NCBI GenBank assembly: GCA_039028895.1
Contig: JBCCHF010000001.1
Coordinates: 248,001-312,000, forward strand
Direction of reading: 5' to 3'
Length of the DNA stretch: 64,000 nucleotides
From: JAHDCJ01 sp039028895
GTDB lineage: Bacteria; Bacteroidota; Bacteroidia; Chitinophagales; Saprospiraceae
Shown here: positions 35,569 through 45,064 of the stretch, piece by piece
How positions within the stretch are numbered: position 1 is the stretch's first letter
Layout: every line of letters begins with the position of its first letter
The notes under the pieces: model-generated
What the model was told of the DNA's origin: nothing
The model's input: only the letters and a program-made list of their open reading frames with translations
Databases searched by the model: none
Translations under genes and position numbers: made by a program

Positions 35569-38500
35569 ATGTACTACATTCGAAGTCTTGCCTTGATATT
35601 GACCTGTTTTTCATTAATACAGGGTGTTATTGCTCAGTGTGATCCAGTCAATCCGATCATTCTGAATGCTACCGGAGGCGAGCTGCTTTGCAACGGTGAT
35701 GAAGATGGCATGATCACCTTATCTGTAAGTGGCGGAACCGGGCCATATGTTTTCCTTTGGGACAACCTGGGTGGCACTGACCAAAATCCTTCCATGCTCA
35801 CAGCAGGCGTTTATACGGTTACGGTAACAGATGCTGTTTTATGTACCGAAACTGCCAGTGCAGAGATTACACAACCTCCCTCCAAACCTTCTGGTACCAT
35901 CTCTTCGACAGATGTAAGTTGTTTTGGCGTATGTGATGGTTCAGCAACGGTCTCTCCTTTTGGAGGCACTTCTGCAACCGGTCAATACTCTTACCTCTGG
36001 GATACTGGAGAAACCACCCAATCCGTTTCAGGGATATGTCCTGGGATTCATGGTGTAACCATAACTGATGATAATGGATGCTCTACCGGTGTCCCTTATA
36101 TTGTTCCTTTTCCACCAAACCTGATTGCGGTATTGACGCCTAGCGATGTTGACTGTAATGGCAACGCCACAGGGTCTGTAACGCTCCAAATTAATTTCGG
36201 GGGCACGCCGCCTTTCACTTTCCTATGGGATAATGGTTCAACCGACCAAAATCCTACTGGCCTTAGCGCAGGCACTGCTGTGGTTACTATAACTGACGCC
36301 AATGGGTGTTCGTGGATTCGACAAACAGATGTTGATGAACCCAACCCGCTTATCGGAACTGCTTCTGATGACTTTATTGACTGTGCTCCAACCTCTAGCG
36401 GCACTATCAATTTGTCAGTAATCGGTGGTACACCTCCCTATAGCTTTTTGTGGAGCACAGGAGCTACAACCCAGGACTTGTCAGGTGTTGGCTTTGATAT
36501 ATACGCCGTTTCCATTACTGACAGTAATGGTTGTATGGCCTTTGACATAGGTGAAGTCTTCGGTCCTGAAGGCTTTCCTATGGTTGTGGTTAACGGAAAT
36601 CCCGAATCTTGTCCAGGGGCAGCTGACGGTGATGCTACTGCCAATCCCTTTGACGGTTCACCTCCCTACAGCTACTTATGGAGTAATGGCGCTACAACAA
36701 CAACTATAACAGGACTCGCAGCTGGCCAATATGATGTTACAATAACTGACGATCTTTTTTGTGAGACAACCGGATCAGTTACAATTTCATCAGCACCCGC
36801 AATCACCCTAGATTTTGATCCCTCAATGTTTGGAGGAGGATTTAACCTGGCTTGTGAAGGCGACGATAATGGCACGCTAACAGTTACACCAACTGGTGGA
36901 ACACCCCCATATACTTATTCATGGGCAACAGGCCAAACTGTAGGTAGTTTATCCATGCTGACATTTGGAACTTATAGTGTAACCGTTACTGACAATCTTG
37001 GGTGCTCTGGAGAAGGATCTTTTACCATGACACAACCAGCCAACAAGCCTTCGGCAACTGTTTCCACCACCGATGTTACTTGTTTCGGAGTATGTGATGG
37101 TTCCGCTACTGCCTCACCATTCGGTGGTACCGTTAGTGGTGAATATGGCTTCTTATGGGATACCGGAGAAACCACGGCAATGGTGACTGGCTTATGTCCA
37201 GGAATACATGGAGTTACCATTTCTGATGATAATGGCTGTTCGACTGGAGTTCCGGTATTCATTCCTTTTCCCCCTAATCTGATTACAGATATTATCCCTA
37301 CTGATGTTTCCTGTAACGGGGGTGCAGATGGATCGATTATGATGACCATAACATTTGGTGGTACGCCTCCTTTCACTTACCTATGGAGTAATGGTGATAC
37401 CAACGAAGATCCTACCGGGCTTACTCCAGGTACTTACGATGTAACAATCACAGATTCAAATAATTGCCCTTGGGTCAGACAGACCACAATAGGAGAGCCT
37501 ACAACCCTGAATGCTTCTACAATTGGAGATGATGTTGACTGCTCTCCCGGAGCAACAGGAACAATCTCTCTTTCATCTTCAGGAGGTACACCGCCTTATA
37601 GCTTTTTATGGAGTACCGGAGCAACTGATCAGGATCTTTCTGGTATTGGTATCGGTATTTATTCCGTGACCGTCACAGACAGTAATGGTTGTACAACAAC
37701 CTCAATAGGCGAAATTATTGGTCCTGAAGGCTCTCCTACCGTTAGTATCACAGCAGTTAACTCCGATGGCGGTTTTAATATTTCCTGCAATGGAGCTAGT
37801 GATGGTAGTGCGACAGCTAATGCTTCAGATGGCATGCCTCCGTATACCTACCTTTGGAGTAATGGAGAAACTACCTCAACTGTAAATGGTTTAGATGCTG
37901 GACCGATTAGTGTAACAGTATCAGATGCTAATAATTGTATGTCAAGTTCTACACTCACGTTGGACGAACCTCCGATCATAGATATTACATGGAATCCCAC
38001 CACTTTCAACGGCGGATTCAACCTGGCATGTGAAGGAGATGATGATGGTATACTTACCGCAAATCCGTCTGGCGGGAATCCACCTTATAGCTACCTATGG
38101 GAAACAGGAGAAACTGTGAACACACTGTCTATGTTGAGTGCAGGAACATATGCCATCACTATTTCTGATATGTTGGGATGTACGTTCACTGACTCGTTTA
38201 CCATGACACAACCCAACTCACAGCCGTCAGCTACGGTGGTGACCACTGACGTTTCCTGTTTTGGCACTTGCGATGGTACTGCCACCGCTTCACCTTTCGG
38301 AGGAACTGTTAGCGGAGCATACGGATTTTTGTGGGACACAGGAGAAACTACAGCTATGGTTACTGGTCTTTGCCCCGGCATTCACGGGGTAACCATTACC
38401 GATGACAATGGTTGTTCAACCGGTGTACCAGTGAATATCCCCTTCCCAGCCAATTTAATGGTAGATCTTACACCTGCAAATGTAGAATGTAATGGAGAGG

Positions 38501-41500
38501 CAACAGGTTCGATTGCCCTGAATATTACATTTGGAGGCACTCCTCCTTTTACGTTTGAATGGAGTGGAGGAGCCGGAACTGATCAAAATCCTTCTGGCTT
38601 GACTGCCGGCATTTACACAGTCAGCATTACAGATGCCAATATGTGCCTCGATACGAGAACCGCAGAAATTACTGAACCACCTCAATTAACAGCATCCGCT
38701 ACAGGCAGTGACCTGGATTGTATCGGTCAACAATCCGGCATGATCAGTCTTTCTGTTGGTGGAGGCACGCCACCATATTCCTACCAATGGGACAACGGAG
38801 CAGGCACCGACCAGAATCCGGATGGATTGCCAGCAGGTACTTTTACAGTTACTGTTACAGATGGGAACACCTGTACTGTAACAACCAATGCTACAATTGA
38901 ACCACCTATGGACGCACCACAAGTGACCGTAAGCAGTCCCCAAAATCCGGGTGGAACGAATATTAGTTGTAATGGTGCGGCAGATGGTTCCGCTACAGCT
39001 TCTGCATCAGACGGAACGCCCCCTTACACCTTCATGTGGAGCAATGGTGCAACAAGCGCTACAATAACAGGATTAGACGCACAGACTTATTCAGTTACCG
39101 TTTCAGATGCCAATGGTTGTGAAGTATTGGGTAATGTAAGCATCAACGAACCCGCTAGCCCCGTTGATTTAATGCTAAATAGTCCTACTTCACAAGGCGG
39201 AACAAATATCGCCTGCAATGGAGGAACCGACGGTTCAGCCACTGCAATAGCAACAGGCGGAATCGCACCTTATACTTACACATGGAGTAATGGCCAGACT
39301 GGAACTTCTGCAACAGGACTTACCGCTGGCAGCTATACCATAACCGTAACAGACATCAATGGCTGCGATGAGACAGCCTCGGTGACCCTTACAGAACCAA
39401 TGACTCCGGTAGATCTTATTGTTTCCAGTGCCACATTTGAAAGCGGAACCAACATCAGTTGCTCAGGCGCTGCTGACGGTTCAGGAGTAGCAACTGTCTC
39501 AGGAGGCTCACCGCCATACACCTACATGTGGAGTAACGGGGTTACTGACAGCTCGATCTCCGGCCTTGGACCAGGATCATATTCCGTTACCGTAACAGAC
39601 ATCAATGGCTGCGAAGAAACAGCAAATATCAGTTTAACTGAACCCACCGATCCAGTTGGAATAATCTTAGACAGTCCGACCTCGGATGGAGGTACCAACA
39701 TCGCGTGTAATGGAGGAACTGAAGGATCTGCAAACGCTACTGTCACAGGCGGTTCGCCGCCTTACACTTATGCATGGAATAATGGAGCAACGGATACTTC
39801 CATCTCCGGACTTGGTGCAGGAACTTATGATTTCACAGTTACCGACGTGAATGGCTGTGAAGAAACGGCAAGCATCACTCTCACAGAGCCTGATGGTCCA
39901 GTTGACCTTATGCTGGATAGCCCGACTTCTCAAAGCGGAACTAACATCGCATGTAGCGGTGATACAGATGGAATTGCCACCGCGATTGTAAGCGGCGGCA
40001 CACCACCTTACGCCTATACATGGAGCGATGGACAAACCGTGGCATCTGCCACTGGCTTAGGAGCGGGCACATACGACATCACAGTTACAGATGTCAATGG
40101 CTGCGAAGAAACAGCCTCAGTAACCTTAACTGAACCAATGGAACCTGTAGACCTTATAGTTTCCAGTGCTACATTTGAAAGCGGAACCAATATCAGTTGC
40201 TCGGGTGCTGCTGACGGCTCAGGAGTTGCTACTGTATCAGGCGGCTCACCGCCATACACCTACGAATGGAGTAATGGAGAAACGGATAGTTCAATTTCCA
40301 ACCTCGGTCCCGGAACTTATACTGTTACTGTAACTGACGTGAATGGGTGTGAAGAAACAGCTAACATTATCCTAACCGAACCTAGTAATCCTGTTGACCT
40401 CTTACTGGTTAGTCCAACCTCGCAGGGCGGAACCAATATCGCATGTAACGGAGGTACTGAAGGCTTAGCAGATGCAACAGTGACAGGTGGATCTCCACCA
40501 TACATCTACGAATGGAGTAACGGAGAAACAGATACTTCTATTTCCGGAATTGGTGCAGGAACTTACAACTTTACAGTTACCGACGTCAACGGATGCGAAG
40601 AAACCGCAAGTATTACCCTGACAGAGCCAGATGGTCCGGTTGACCTAATGCTAGATAGCCCAACTTCGCAAGGTGGCACAAACATAGACTGTACTGGCGA
40701 AACAGACGGTGTGGCAAATGCAAATGCGACTGGAGGCACACCGCCTTACACCTATACCTGGAGCGATGGCCAAACCAGTGCATCAGCAACCGGACTGGGA
40801 GCGGGTACATACGATATCACGGTTACAGATATTAATGGATGTGAAGAAACTGCCAGTATTACCCTGACAGAACCTTCGAATCCTATCGGTCTTGAGTTGG
40901 ATAGTCCTGCTTCCCAGGGCGGTACTAATATCGATTGTACTGGTGCAGATACCGGAGTGGTCAATGCCATGCCTACAGGAGGTACACCACCTTACACTTT
41001 TATGTGGAGTGATGGGCAGACGGCAGCTTCAGCCAGCGGCTTGACAGCGGGAGACTATAGTGTTACTGTTTTGGACGTAAATGGTTGTGAAGTAATTGGA
41101 GATATCAGCCTTACAGAACCCGCAGAAGCTATTGAGATTATGATAGCTCCCATGCAAATCCCTTGCGGGGAAACTGAAACCGGCTCCATTGATATAACAG
41201 TAACAGGAGGAACACCTCCATACGATTATGAATGGTCTAATGGTATGTTTTCTGAAGATCTTACAGACCTTCCTCCGGGAACGTATTCGGTAACGGTAAC
41301 TGACCTGAATAATTGTACTGTCGAGGCAGAAGTCACTATCGCTATTATCGGTGTCCCGGAACTCGACCTATTTAGCCCTATAAAACCAAATGGATTTAAC
41401 ATTGGCTCCTATCTTGGTAGTGATGGAGAAATCGATCTTACCGTCATGGGCGGAGAAGCACCGTTTACTTTTGATTGGTCAAATGGGGAAACCTCCGAAG

Positions 41501-41862
41501 ATCTATCCGGGTTAACAGCTGGCATCTATGCCGTAACAGTCACTGACAGCAATGGTTGTGAAGTGTCCGGATCAATCGAACTCATCGAACCCACCGACCT
41601 CGCCATACCGAATGCCATTTCACCTAATGGAGATGGCGAAAATGATACTTTTGTCGTAATCGGCTTAAATGCATTTGACACCAATGAGTTTGAAGTTGTT
41701 AACCGATGGGGGAACTCCGTTTTTAAAGTCAGAAATTACAACAACACATGGAACGGTGTAAACAACAACGGCGAGCCGCTGCCGGACGGGACCTATTTTA
41801 TTAGACTTGACCTTGATAACGGGACAGTGATTTTAACAGGTTTTGTTGACATCCGTCGTTAA
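35569..41862 (+). CDS. Giant SprB-repeat adhesin with T9SS type B (gliding-associated) sorting domain
   Basis: The ATG at 35569 gives a proper signal peptide (YYIRSLALILTCFSLIQGVIAQ). The alternative GTG at 35539 adds a charged stretch. The 2097-residue protein has 25 tandem SprB-type repeats of 75-83 residues, with core pattern CxGxxDGSAT...GG.PPY.Y.WSNG.T...GL..G.Y.VTVTD.NGC. A type B sorting domain occupies the last 90 residues (IPNAISPNGDGENDTF, FEVVNRWGNSVFK, DGTYFIRLDL). SprB is the cell-surface adhesin of Flavobacterium gliding. This is a shorter relative with the same sorting signal. Twenty bases separate it from porP/sprF, the usual partner of type B cargo. Repeats 2, 7 and 12 carry an extra cysteine pair. 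Confidence 0.93.
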   Translation: MYYIRSLALILTCFSLIQGVIAQCDPVNPIILNATGGELLCNGDEDGMITLSVSGGTGPYVFLWDNLGGTDQNPSMLTAGVYTVTVTDAVLCTETASAEITQPPSKPSGTISSTDVSCFGVCDGSATVSPFGGTSATGQYSYLWDTGETTQSVSGICPGIHGVTITDDNGCSTGVPYIVPFPPNLIAVLTPSDVDCNGNATGSVTLQINFGGTPPFTFLWDNGSTDQNPTGLSAGTAVVTITDANGCSWIRQTDVDEPNPLIGTASDDFIDCAPTSSGTINLSVIGGTPPYSFLWSTGATTQDLSGVGFDIYAVSITDSNGCMAFDIGEVFGPEGFPMVVVNGNPESCPGAADGDATANPFDGSPPYSYLWSNGATTTTITGLAAGQYDVTITDDLFCETTGSVTISSAPAITLDFDPSMFGGGFNLACEGDDNGTLTVTPTGGTPPYTYSWATGQTVGSLSMLTFGTYSVTVTDNLGCSGEGSFTMTQPANKPSATVSTTDVTCFGVCDGSATASPFGGTVSGEYGFLWDTGETTAMVTGLCPGIHGVTISDDNGCSTGVPVFIPFPPNLITDIIPTDVSCNGGADGSIMMTITFGGTPPFTYLWSNGDTNEDPTGLTPGTYDVTITDSNNCPWVRQTTIGEPTTLNASTIGDDVDCSPGATGTISLSSSGGTPPYSFLWSTGATDQDLSGIGIGIYSVTVTDSNGCTTTSIGEIIGPEGSPTVSITAVNSDGGFNISCNGASDGSATANASDGMPPYTYLWSNGETTSTVNGLDAGPISVTVSDANNCMSSSTLTLDEPPIIDITWNPTTFNGGFNLACEGDDDGILTANPSGGNPPYSYLWETGETVNTLSMLSAGTYAITISDMLGCTFTDSFTMTQPNSQPSATVVTTDVSCFGTCDGTATASPFGGTVSGAYGFLWDTGETTAMVTGLCPGIHGVTITDDNGCSTGVPVNIPFPANLMVDLTPANVECNGEATGSIALNITFGGTPPFTFEWSGGAGTDQNPSGLTAGIYTVSITDANMCLDTRTAEITEPPQLTASATGSDLDCIGQQSGMISLSVGGGTPPYSYQWDNGAGTDQNPDGLPAGTFTVTVTDGNTCTVTTNATIEPPMDAPQVTVSSPQNPGGTNISCNGAADGSATASASDGTPPYTFMWSNGATSATITGLDAQTYSVTVSDANGCEVLGNVSINEPASPVDLMLNSPTSQGGTNIACNGGTDGSATAIATGGIAPYTYTWSNGQTGTSATGLTAGSYTITVTDINGCDETASVTLTEPMTPVDLIVSSATFESGTNISCSGAADGSGVATVSGGSPPYTYMWSNGVTDSSISGLGPGSYSVTVTDINGCEETANISLTEPTDPVGIILDSPTSDGGTNIACNGGTEGSANATVTGGSPPYTYAWNNGATDTSISGLGAGTYDFTVTDVNGCEETASITLTEPDGPVDLMLDSPTSQSGTNIACSGDTDGIATAIVSGGTPPYAYTWSDGQTVASATGLGAGTYDITVTDVNGCEETASVTLTEPMEPVDLIVSSATFESGTNISCSGAADGSGVATVSGGSPPYTYEWSNGETDSSISNLGPGTYTVTVTDVNGCEETANIILTEPSNPVDLLLVSPTSQGGTNIACNGGTEGLADATVTGGSPPYIYEWSNGETDTSISGIGAGTYNFTVTDVNGCEETASITLTEPDGPVDLMLDSPTSQGGTNIDCTGETDGVANANATGGTPPYTYTWSDGQTSASATGLGAGTYDITVTDINGCEETASITLTEPSNPIGLELDSPASQGGTNIDCTGADTGVVNAMPTGGTPPYTFMWSDGQTAASASGLTAGDYSVTVLDVNGCEVIGDISLTEPAEAIEIMIAPMQIPCGETETGSIDITVTGGTPPYDYEWSNGMFSEDLTDLPPGTYSVTVTDLNNCTVEAEVTIAIIGVPELDLFSPIKPNGFNIGSYLGSDGEIDLTVMGGEAPFTFDWSNGETSEDLSGLTAGIYAVTVTDSNGCEVSGSIELIEPTDLAIPNAISPNGDGENDTFVVIGLNAFDTNEFEVVNRWGNSVFKVRNYNNTWNGVNNNGEPLPDGTYFIRLDLDNGTVILTGFVDIRR
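35638..41598 (+). repeat. SprB repeat array with two higher-order periods
   Basis: Repeats 2-6, 7-11 and 12-15 are successive copies of a five-repeat block. The starts at 35884, 37045 and 38221 give offsets of 1161 and 1176 bases. Repeats 16-18, 19-21 and 22 onward are copies of a three-repeat block with starts at 39160, 39898 and 40636, each exactly 738 bases apart. The second zone is more uniform, suggesting more recent expansion. Confidence 0.85.
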
Positions 41863-41882
41863 TCCAAATTGAAATAACAACC

Positions 41883-42821
41883 ATGAAAAGCAATCCAATC
41901 ATGAGAATATTTTTGCTGATCGTAATTAGCTTGTCTGCCTGGAGTTTCTGTTCAGGGCAGCAGGAAGCCATGGTGAGCCAATATCTATTTAACGGTTTGT
42001 ATATCAATCCGGCCTATGCAGGGAGTCACCCTTACGCTACGGCATCAGCTATTGTCAGAAAACAATGGGTAGGTATTGAAGGCGCTCCGTTTTCGCAGTT
42101 CGTGAGCTACGAGGGACCGATAAAAGCAACTAATATGGGCCTCGGATTTATGGGGACCAATGACCATATCGGCGTCACCTACCGAACAGAATTATTCGCT
42201 AATTATGCTTATCACCTAGAGCTGGGGAAACAACGCCTGTCGCTGGGTATAAGGGCCGGAGGCTCTCTCTATTCAGCCAAACTTGCAGACCTCGTTTATT
42301 GGGATCCTGACGATGTGGTATTTCAAGAGAACATAGGGACTACCTTTGTGCCTAACTTCGGGTTTGGAGCCTATTTTTATGGGGAAAACTATTTTATTGG
42401 TGCCGCCATTCCTAATTTGATCAGCTTTAATCCTGACGAAAATTTCAGTATTAATATTGATAAAGATATTCATCTGGTCAGGCATCTTTATGTAAATGCC
42501 GGTGTGGTACTTACAGCAAGTGAGTATTTCAAGATATATCCTTCATTCCTGTTAAAATACGCCAAGAACACACCCTTATCTGCTGACTTCAACGTCATGA
42601 CGCTAATCGGAAACCTTGTTTGGTTGGGTGGTTCTTATCGAACTGGAGATGCAATAATCGCTATGACAGGGTACCAGATAACAAAAAATATCAGACTTGG
42701 TTATGCTTACGATTACGCTGTTAATCCGCTAAGTGATTACACCAGTGGCACACACGAAGTCAGTCTAGGCTTTGATATTGGTAAAGAGGCTTTAAAAATA
42801 AAGAGCCCTCGATTCTTTTAG
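41883..42821 (+). CDS. PorP/SprF family T9SS outer-membrane protein
   Basis: The 312-residue protein has a signal peptide (IFLLIVISLSAWSFCSG) followed by the family opening QQEAMVSQYLFNGLYINPAYAGS. A 12- to 14-strand beta-barrel pattern ends in LGYAYDYAVNPLSDYTSGTHEVSLGFDIG. PorP/SprF proteins sit in the outer membrane and are needed for secretion or anchoring of partner adhesins bearing type B sorting domains, as SprF is for SprB. It lies between the adhesin and the OmpA-like lipoprotein (gaps 20 and 17 bases), so the three genes form one operon. Confidence 0.93.
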   Translation: MKSNPIMRIFLLIVISLSAWSFCSGQQEAMVSQYLFNGLYINPAYAGSHPYATASAIVRKQWVGIEGAPFSQFVSYEGPIKATNMGLGFMGTNDHIGVTYRTELFANYAYHLELGKQRLSLGIRAGGSLYSAKLADLVYWDPDDVVFQENIGTTFVPNFGFGAYFYGENYFIGAAIPNLISFNPDENFSINIDKDIHLVRHLYVNAGVVLTASEYFKIYPSFLLKYAKNTPLSADFNVMTLIGNLVWLGGSYRTGDAIIAMTGYQITKNIRLGYAYDYAVNPLSDYTSGTHEVSLGFDIGKEALKIKSPRFF

Positions 42822-42838
42822 TCGACAAAGAAATATTC

Positions 42839-45064
42839 ATGAAACGATTTCTTCTATTTTCGCTTTCGCTAATCATACTGTCCGGTTGTTCAAAACTGAA
42901 CTATAAAACAGGTAACGACCTCTATAAACAGGAAGCCTATGCCTCTGCTATTCCTTATTTCCAAAAAGTAGTGGAACAGGAAGGTAATTCGGATGCCTAT
43001 TTCAAGCTTGCTGACAGCTATAATAAAGTCAATAATTACGAAGATGCTGAAGCTTGGTATGCCAAGATTATTGAGCTCGGTATCCAGGAACCTGAACATA
43101 TTTTCCAGTATGCCCGGACTTTACAGAAAAATGGGAAATATGAAGAGGCCAAAATGTGGTATACCAACTATTCTGCCGTCGAGCCAAATGACGAACGTGT
43201 AAATATCGCGATGATGTTCCTTAACAACCTTGATGATTACCTGAAGCCGTCTTTCGAAATCGAAGTGAACCAATTGAGCATAAATTCTTCTTTGTCGGAT
43301 TTTGCCCCTTCATTTTATAAAGATGGCATCATCTATTGCTCCGAACAGGGCATGGAAACGGATAATAAATACAATAGAACGGGTAGACCATATGTCGATA
43401 TGTATTATTCAAAATTTGGTCCTTCCGGTGATTTGCTTGAACCGGTATCTTTTCATTACAAGCTCAATACCGAATACCATGATGGACCGGCAGCTTATGA
43501 CAAATTTGGGAAAAAACTCTTCTTTACCAGGAGTAACTTGAAGAATAATAAATCCCTTGGCAAAAGTGGAGAGAAAGAAAATCACCTTCAGCTTTACGTT
43601 GTTGGAAAATCAGGTTCAGATTGGGGTACACCCCAATCATTTATTCACAATAGTAAAGAATACTCAACAGGACATGCCACACTAAGCGAAGACGGTAAGA
43701 CCCTTTATTTTATCTCAAACATGCCTGGCGGAAAAGGCGGCACAGACCTTTATAAAAGCACCGTTGACACAGATGGCAGGTGGACCACCCCTGAAAATCT
43801 GGGTGATCTACTCAATACACCAGGGGATGAAATGTTCCCGTTTTTTGTAACCAATGCAGACGGAGAAGTGTGGTTATACTTTGCCTCCGATGGAAGACCG
43901 GGGCTTGGCGGACTCGACATCTTTAAAACCAATTTCGATGGAACATCATGGACCCAACCTGAGATTTTGCCGGCTCCGATCAATAGTTCAAAAGACGACT
44001 TTGGGATAATTACAGACGGTGAAGAATTTGCCGGTTATTTTTCTTCAAACCGAGCCAATAATGGCGAAATCGACAACCTCTACAAGTTTGGCGAAAAGCA
44101 AATCCATGTAAAAGGTCTGGTCGTCGATCAGGATAATGGAGCTCCACTTCCAGACGCAGAAGTTGGGCTCAGGTTTGAAGAGGAAGAGGAGGCCTCCCAA
44201 TTAGAGGTTAGTGATGAAGCACGCTTCCATTTTGACATGGGATGGAATGACAATGTAGACATTTCCGCATTCCTTAAAGATTACCTTCCGGAAAATGTAA
44301 ACCTTGCCGGGGCAGAAGCCGTATCTGATACCATCAATATTATGCTTGAACTTTTAAAATTACAGGATATTGTCTTGATTGGGGTAACCAAAGATGCAAG
44401 GACCGGACGCCCTCTGGAAGGTACCGATGTTTCCCTGCTTGATGTTACAGCTAAACGTATGACAAATATTTTAAGTGGTGAAAATGGAGCGTTTCAATTC
44501 ACTCTCAAAGGGGAAACTGATTTTCTTATTTCCGGCAAAAAGCCGAATTATTACCTTGACCGCAAATCATTATCTACAAAAGGACTAACTGCTCCTGACA
44601 CTATATTCATTGAACTTAACCTGAACCGTTTTGAAATTCAAAAACCTATTGTACTTGAGAACATTTATTACGACTTTGACAAATCTTTTATTCGTCAGGA
44701 TGCCGCACCAGAACTCGACAAGCTGGCACAAATGCTACTTGACAATCCCGAAATCACAATCGAACTAATGTCTCACACTGACAGCAGAGCTTCCCATAAG
44801 TACAACCAACGACTTTCACAAAGAAGAGCTAATGCAGCGCTCAGTTACCTGGTCAAAAAGGGAATTGACAAGTCGAAAATTGTAGCAAAAGGTTATGGAG
44901 AACAAGCATTGTTGAATTATTGTACAGATGGTATTCCATGTTCAGAACTTGATCATCAGCGAAACCGTAGAACAGAGTTCAAGATCATTAAAGTGGATGA
45001 AACGATCCTTAGTGTACCAAGGGAAGATGTGCCAATTAATACAGGTCTCAGAGCAGAGGATTAA
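42839..45064 (+). CDS. PorE-like lipoprotein (TPR, PD40 propeller, carboxypeptidase-regulatory, OmpA)
   Basis: The 741-residue protein has a lipoprotein signal ending in LSGC with C17 as the lipid site. TPRs cover about residues 20-135 (AIPYFQKVVEQEGN). A PD40/WD-type propeller lies at about 140-415 (GKTLYFISNMPGGKGGTDLYKS). One or two carboxypeptidase-regulatory-like Ig domains lie at about 420-595 (VKGLVVDQDNGAPLPDAEV). An OmpA_C peptidoglycan-binding domain lies at about 610-725 (YYDFDKSFIRQDAAPELDKL). This order matches PorE of Porphyromonas, which links the T9SS to peptidoglycan. It ends the adhesin operon and overlaps the convergent TPR gene by four bases. Confidence 0.92.
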   Translation: MKRFLLFSLSLIILSGCSKLNYKTGNDLYKQEAYASAIPYFQKVVEQEGNSDAYFKLADSYNKVNNYEDAEAWYAKIIELGIQEPEHIFQYARTLQKNGKYEEAKMWYTNYSAVEPNDERVNIAMMFLNNLDDYLKPSFEIEVNQLSINSSLSDFAPSFYKDGIIYCSEQGMETDNKYNRTGRPYVDMYYSKFGPSGDLLEPVSFHYKLNTEYHDGPAAYDKFGKKLFFTRSNLKNNKSLGKSGEKENHLQLYVVGKSGSDWGTPQSFIHNSKEYSTGHATLSEDGKTLYFISNMPGGKGGTDLYKSTVDTDGRWTTPENLGDLLNTPGDEMFPFFVTNADGEVWLYFASDGRPGLGGLDIFKTNFDGTSWTQPEILPAPINSSKDDFGIITDGEEFAGYFSSNRANNGEIDNLYKFGEKQIHVKGLVVDQDNGAPLPDAEVGLRFEEEEEASQLEVSDEARFHFDMGWNDNVDISAFLKDYLPENVNLAGAEAVSDTINIMLELLKLQDIVLIGVTKDARTGRPLEGTDVSLLDVTAKRMTNILSGENGAFQFTLKGETDFLISGKKPNYYLDRKSLSTKGLTAPDTIFIELNLNRFEIQKPIVLENIYYDFDKSFIRQDAAPELDKLAQMLLDNPEITIELMSHTDSRASHKYNQRLSQRRANAALSYLVKKGIDKSKIVAKGYGEQALLNYCTDGIPCSELDHQRNRRTEFKIIKVDETILSVPREDVPINTGLRAED

